Positions 60,845 to 64,000 of a stretch of DNA of 64,000 nucleotides are shown here, piece after piece; the stretch's first letter is position 1, and every line of letters begins with the position of its first letter. This stretch comes from Megamerina dolium (taxonomy: Eukaryota > Arthropoda > Insecta > Diptera > Megamerinidae). The position numbers and the translations under genes are program-made. Under the pieces are notes generated by a model that saw only the letters and a program-made list of their open reading frames with translations, did not search any database and was not told the DNA's origin. The stretch spans positions 9,101,540 to 9,165,539 of the forward strand of contig OY978525.1 in the NCBI GenBank assembly GCA_963854835.1, given 5' to 3'.

Positions 60845-62735
60845 TATAATCGGATGTAACCCACACTTATTTCCCATACAAAAGTATGTTTTCAAATGTG
60901 GTTTTTCACACTTGGCCCACAAAAAATAAAGATATCACAATGAAACTTACTACATGTTATTATATCTACCAATAAATATAGACATATTTAAAAATGGGCG
61001 TAATCGGATAAAAATCACGCCTACCTCCCATACAAAAGAATGTTGTTGAATGCCTATTTTAAGAGTTTATGTCCGAAAATATAAAACTATCCAACTAAAA
61101 CTTGGCACGTACAGTTGATCAAACGACAAAATTTATGTATTAGAAAATGGGCGAAATTCGGTGAGAACCATGCCTATCTTTCATATAAAAATATGCTGTG
61201 GAATGTATATAATCACATTTCAGATGCGAAAATTTTAAGCTATTAAACTAAAACTTTTTATATCAAGTTAATCTTACGACAACAAAGACATATTACGAAA
61301 TGGGCGAAAGCAGATAGAAACCATGCCTACTTATCATCCAAAAATTGGCTGTGGAACGTATATTTTCACATTTTAGTTGCGAAAATTTAAAGCTATTCAA
61401 CTAAAAGTTTTAAGATAAATTTAATCTTACGACAGAATTTATGTATTAGAGAATGGGCGAAGTCCGATGAAAACCATGCCTACTTATCATCCAAAAATTG
61501 GCTGTGGAACGTATATTTTCACATTTTAGTTGCGAAAATTTAGAGCTATTCAACTAATACTTCTAAGATAAAGCTAATCTTGCGACAGAATTTATGTATT
61601 AGAGAATGGGCGAAGTCCGATGATAACCATGCCCACTCATCATCCAAAAATAGGCTGTGGAACGTATATTTTCACATTTTAGTTGCGAAAATTTAAAGTT
61701 ATTCAACTAAAAGTTTTAAGATAAATTTAATCTTACGACAGAATTTATGTATTAGAGAATGGGCGAAGTCCGATGATAACCATGCCTACTTATCATCCAA
61801 AAATAGGCTGTGGAACGTATATTTTCACATTTTAATTGCGAAAATTTAAGGCTATTCAACTAAAACTTTTAAGATAAAATTAATCTTACGACAGAATTTA
61901 TGTATTAGAGAATGGGCGAAGTCCGATGAACCCCATGCCTACTTATCATCCAAAAATTGGCTGTGGAACGTATATTTTCACATTTTAGTTGCGAAAATTT
62001 AGAGGTATTCAACTAAAACATTTAAGATAAATTTAATATTACGACAGAATTTATGTATTAGAAAATGGGCGAAATCCGATAAAAACCATACATATGTATC
62101 ATCAAAAAATAGGCTGTGGAATATATATTTTCACACTTTAACTGCGAAAATTTAGGCCTATTCAACTAATACTTCTAAGATAATGCTAATCTTGCGACAG
62201 AATTTATGTATTAGAAAATTGGCGAAATACGATGAAAACCATGCCTACCTATCATACAAAAGTGCATTCTGGAATGTATATTTTCACCCGTTATTAGCGA
62301 AAATTTAGAGCTATTGAACTAAAACTTTTTAGATCAAGTTAACCTTACGACAAAAAAGACATATTAGGAAATGGGCGAAATCAGATAGAAACCACGCCTA
62401 CTTATCATCAAAAAATAGGCTGTGGAACGTATATTTTCACATTTTAGTTGCGAAAATTTAGAGGTATTCAACTAAAACTTCAACTAAAAATGTTTATCAA
62501 TTAATGCACTTTCTTGAAAATGGCCTAAATCGAATAAAAACCACGCCTATCTCCCATACAAACATATGCTTCCAAATTGATATTTTCACACTTTGCAGAC
62601 GAAAATATAGAGTTGTGAAGCTAAAACTCAGTACATACGATTGAATTTACTAATAGATGAACAAGTTCGAAAATGGGCGTAATCGGATACAAACTACGGC
62701 TACCTGTCATACAAAAATATGTGCTCGAATGTTCT
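60845..62735 (-). repeat. Inverted array of the ~153-bp unit, recently homogenised centre
   Basis: Twelve or so units on the minus strand. The units with GAATGGGCGAAGTCCGATGA start at 61451, 61604, 61757 and 61910, exactly 153 bases apart, with few differences (TTGGCTGTGGAACGTATATT, TAGTTGCGAAAATTTA). Outer units are older, with the family standard ACGCCTACCTCCCATACAAA. Confidence 0.8.
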
Positions 62736-62740
62736 TTGTC

Positions 62741-62800
62741 ACCCTAAAAGGTCCGCTTAGGCCAGCCAAAGGTCTATTGTGATACCATGCGATTTCGACT
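62741..62800 (-). mobile_element. SINE tail fragment
   Basis: On the minus strand it reads ATGGTATCACAATAGACC then TTTGGCTGG and TAAGCGGACC, parallel to GGTATCACAATGGGCC and ACTAAGTGTGTCC in the SINE at 46018-46409. Only the 3' part is present. Confidence 0.5.
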
Positions 62801-63474
62801 TTGTATCCTCCACATGTACCATAAGAGATATTGCGTGTCGCCCTCTAATTGAACAATTGTGATATCATCGTCATTCTCTTGCCATTTGACAATAGCCATC
62901 CAATGTAAAAGTTTAATATAGTTTTTAAATGCGTTTTAGATGTCATGTTTCTACCTCAATGGCAATAACTACTACCACTACCACCACTACTATTAGAATA
63001 CACGGAAATTGGTTTTTTAAAAGGAAAAGCTGATTTGATGCGTCAGGGTCGCTCTAAGGAGATGGTAATGCATTCACTATTGCTGCCTTGTTAGATGTTG
63101 CAAATGCTCTGTGATAGCACTGCTAGTCGTAGCAGTATACAATATCAGACATTGTGAATGTCAACATTTAAAACATGTCAACAAACTTTGATGTGTCAGC
63201 TTCATATTATCTTCTTCCGCAGTGCATGTTGGCTAAACGGTTAGTTTGTTGGCTGACTGGCTGACACGCACATTTCAGGCAAATGATGACAATTTACTTT
63301 CTTTTATCGCCACTTGTACGAGTATGAATGAACCATTTAGAGGTACAAAGATAAAACTAAAGTAATATGGAAATTGTAATAGAAAAAAAAAAACCAACAA
63401 CAAAATAAAATACAATTCAATATAAATTCATACATGCATTCATTCGACATACTAGTCACATAGATACGGGGGTA
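62801..63474. other. Intron or upstream sequence, no gene
   Basis: Somewhat less repetitive sequence. CACTACCACCACTACTA patch near 62972. No hppy exon was recognised. Confidence 0.5.
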
Positions 63475-64000
63475 GTCCCAGAACTACCCGACCTGACATA
63501 TAGATGGCGGCAGTAGTTTGAAAAAAATTAAAAAGTGGCAACCTTATAAAACATATGTTTTAAGTTTAGTTGTTTAGTATTTCTTTTTGTTAGAGCCATC
63601 GAAATTTAACGACATCAGTGAATTTGTAAACATGGAAAAAATTGGTCACCGTTATGCAATTCAATACTTTCATTTGAAAGGTCTCAGTCCAACGAATATT
63701 AAAGCCGAACTAGATTCTACTCTGGGCGAGTCTGCTCCTTCGTTTACGATCATAAAATATTGGGTGACAGAGTTTAAACGAGGTCGTACGACCTGCCAAG
63801 ACGAACACTGTAGTGGTCAACCAATTGAGGTGGCCACACCAGAAACGGTTAAGAAAATCCACAAAATGGTATTGGATGATCGCCGGCTGAAGGTGCGTGA
63901 GCTAGGTGAAACTACAGGCATTTCAAAAAGTGCTATACATCGTATATTGACCAAAAATTTATATATTTTATGTAAGGGAAGAACAAAAATACCACAAATA
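63475..64000 (+). mobile_element. Mariner element, irritans/Himar-like, copy 2 (runs off the window)
   Basis: Starts GTCCCAGAACTACCCGACC after TA (63473-63474). The frame from 63632 reads [20 protein letters not shown], then [39 protein letters not shown] and SAIHRILTKNL. It is unbroken over 109 codons and lacks the one-base insertion of copy 1. From about 63958 the sequence stops matching copy 1 (which continues to EMKKLCAR) and becomes A-rich, so the element is broken there by a deletion or insertion. Confidence 0.82.

Noticed and set aside
59591..64000. 5' exon of hppy with the glycine loop
   Set aside because: Scanned on the minus strand for a GSGTYGDVYK-type sequence with a phase-0 donor; none found, so it is assumed to lie outside the window.

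Overview
This is about 64 kb of AT-rich, repeat-laden nuclear DNA from a higher fly (Diptera, Cyclorrhapha). Two things point there. Six minus-strand exons with clean GT/AG borders encode a protein that matches, exon after exon, the Drosophila kinase Happyhour (MAP4K3 family). The transposon content (many mariner subfamilies, a tRNA-derived SINE, repeats ending in a GGGTATAAAA motif) is also typical of large fly genomes. I cannot place the species; one repeat resembles, from memory, a type common in tephritid fruit flies, but blow-fly-type (calyptrate) genomes are equally possible.

Layout. One protein gene spans almost the whole window on the minus strand. Its exons, in transcript order, lie at 57766-57346, 25500-25402, 22493-22195, 19313-19226, 18878-18818 and 1803-1765. 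Their phases fit without a gap and give about 335 codons: most of the Ste20-type kinase domain and the start of the linker. The 5' exon(s) with the glycine loop lie above position 64000, and the remaining linker plus the citron-homology domain lie below position 1. Introns are 31.8, 2.9, 2.9, 0.35 and 17.0 kb. A further exon-like stretch at 31320-31216 (minus) sits inside the 31.8-kb intron and does not fit the kinase gene.

Everything else is intronic and mostly repetitive. (1) Nine or more arrays of a unit of about 153 bp, in both orientations. (2) A second family of similar period with Helitron/INE-1-like ends (26330-27915). (3) Seven decayed mariner copies of several subfamilies. (4) Foldback elements: a 0.97-kb palindrome at the left edge, two related mariner-end foldbacks whose cores are inverted relative to each other, and a 2.2-kb element with a TTA duplication carrying a GC-rich 94-bp tandem repeat in its core. 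(5) Two elements with different ends and different target duplications (TA and TTAA) that share one internal repeat. (6) A 392-bp tRNA-derived SINE with a 12-bp duplication, and tail fragments of related SINEs. (7) Unusual low-complexity tracts: a GATTAATC tract, a cluster of hairpins at 45.4-45.7 kb and an AT-rich palindromic tract at 5.6-7.1 kb.

No rRNA, free-standing tRNA, CRISPR array or prokaryotic gene was seen. The many short open frames in the arrays are by-products of the repeats.
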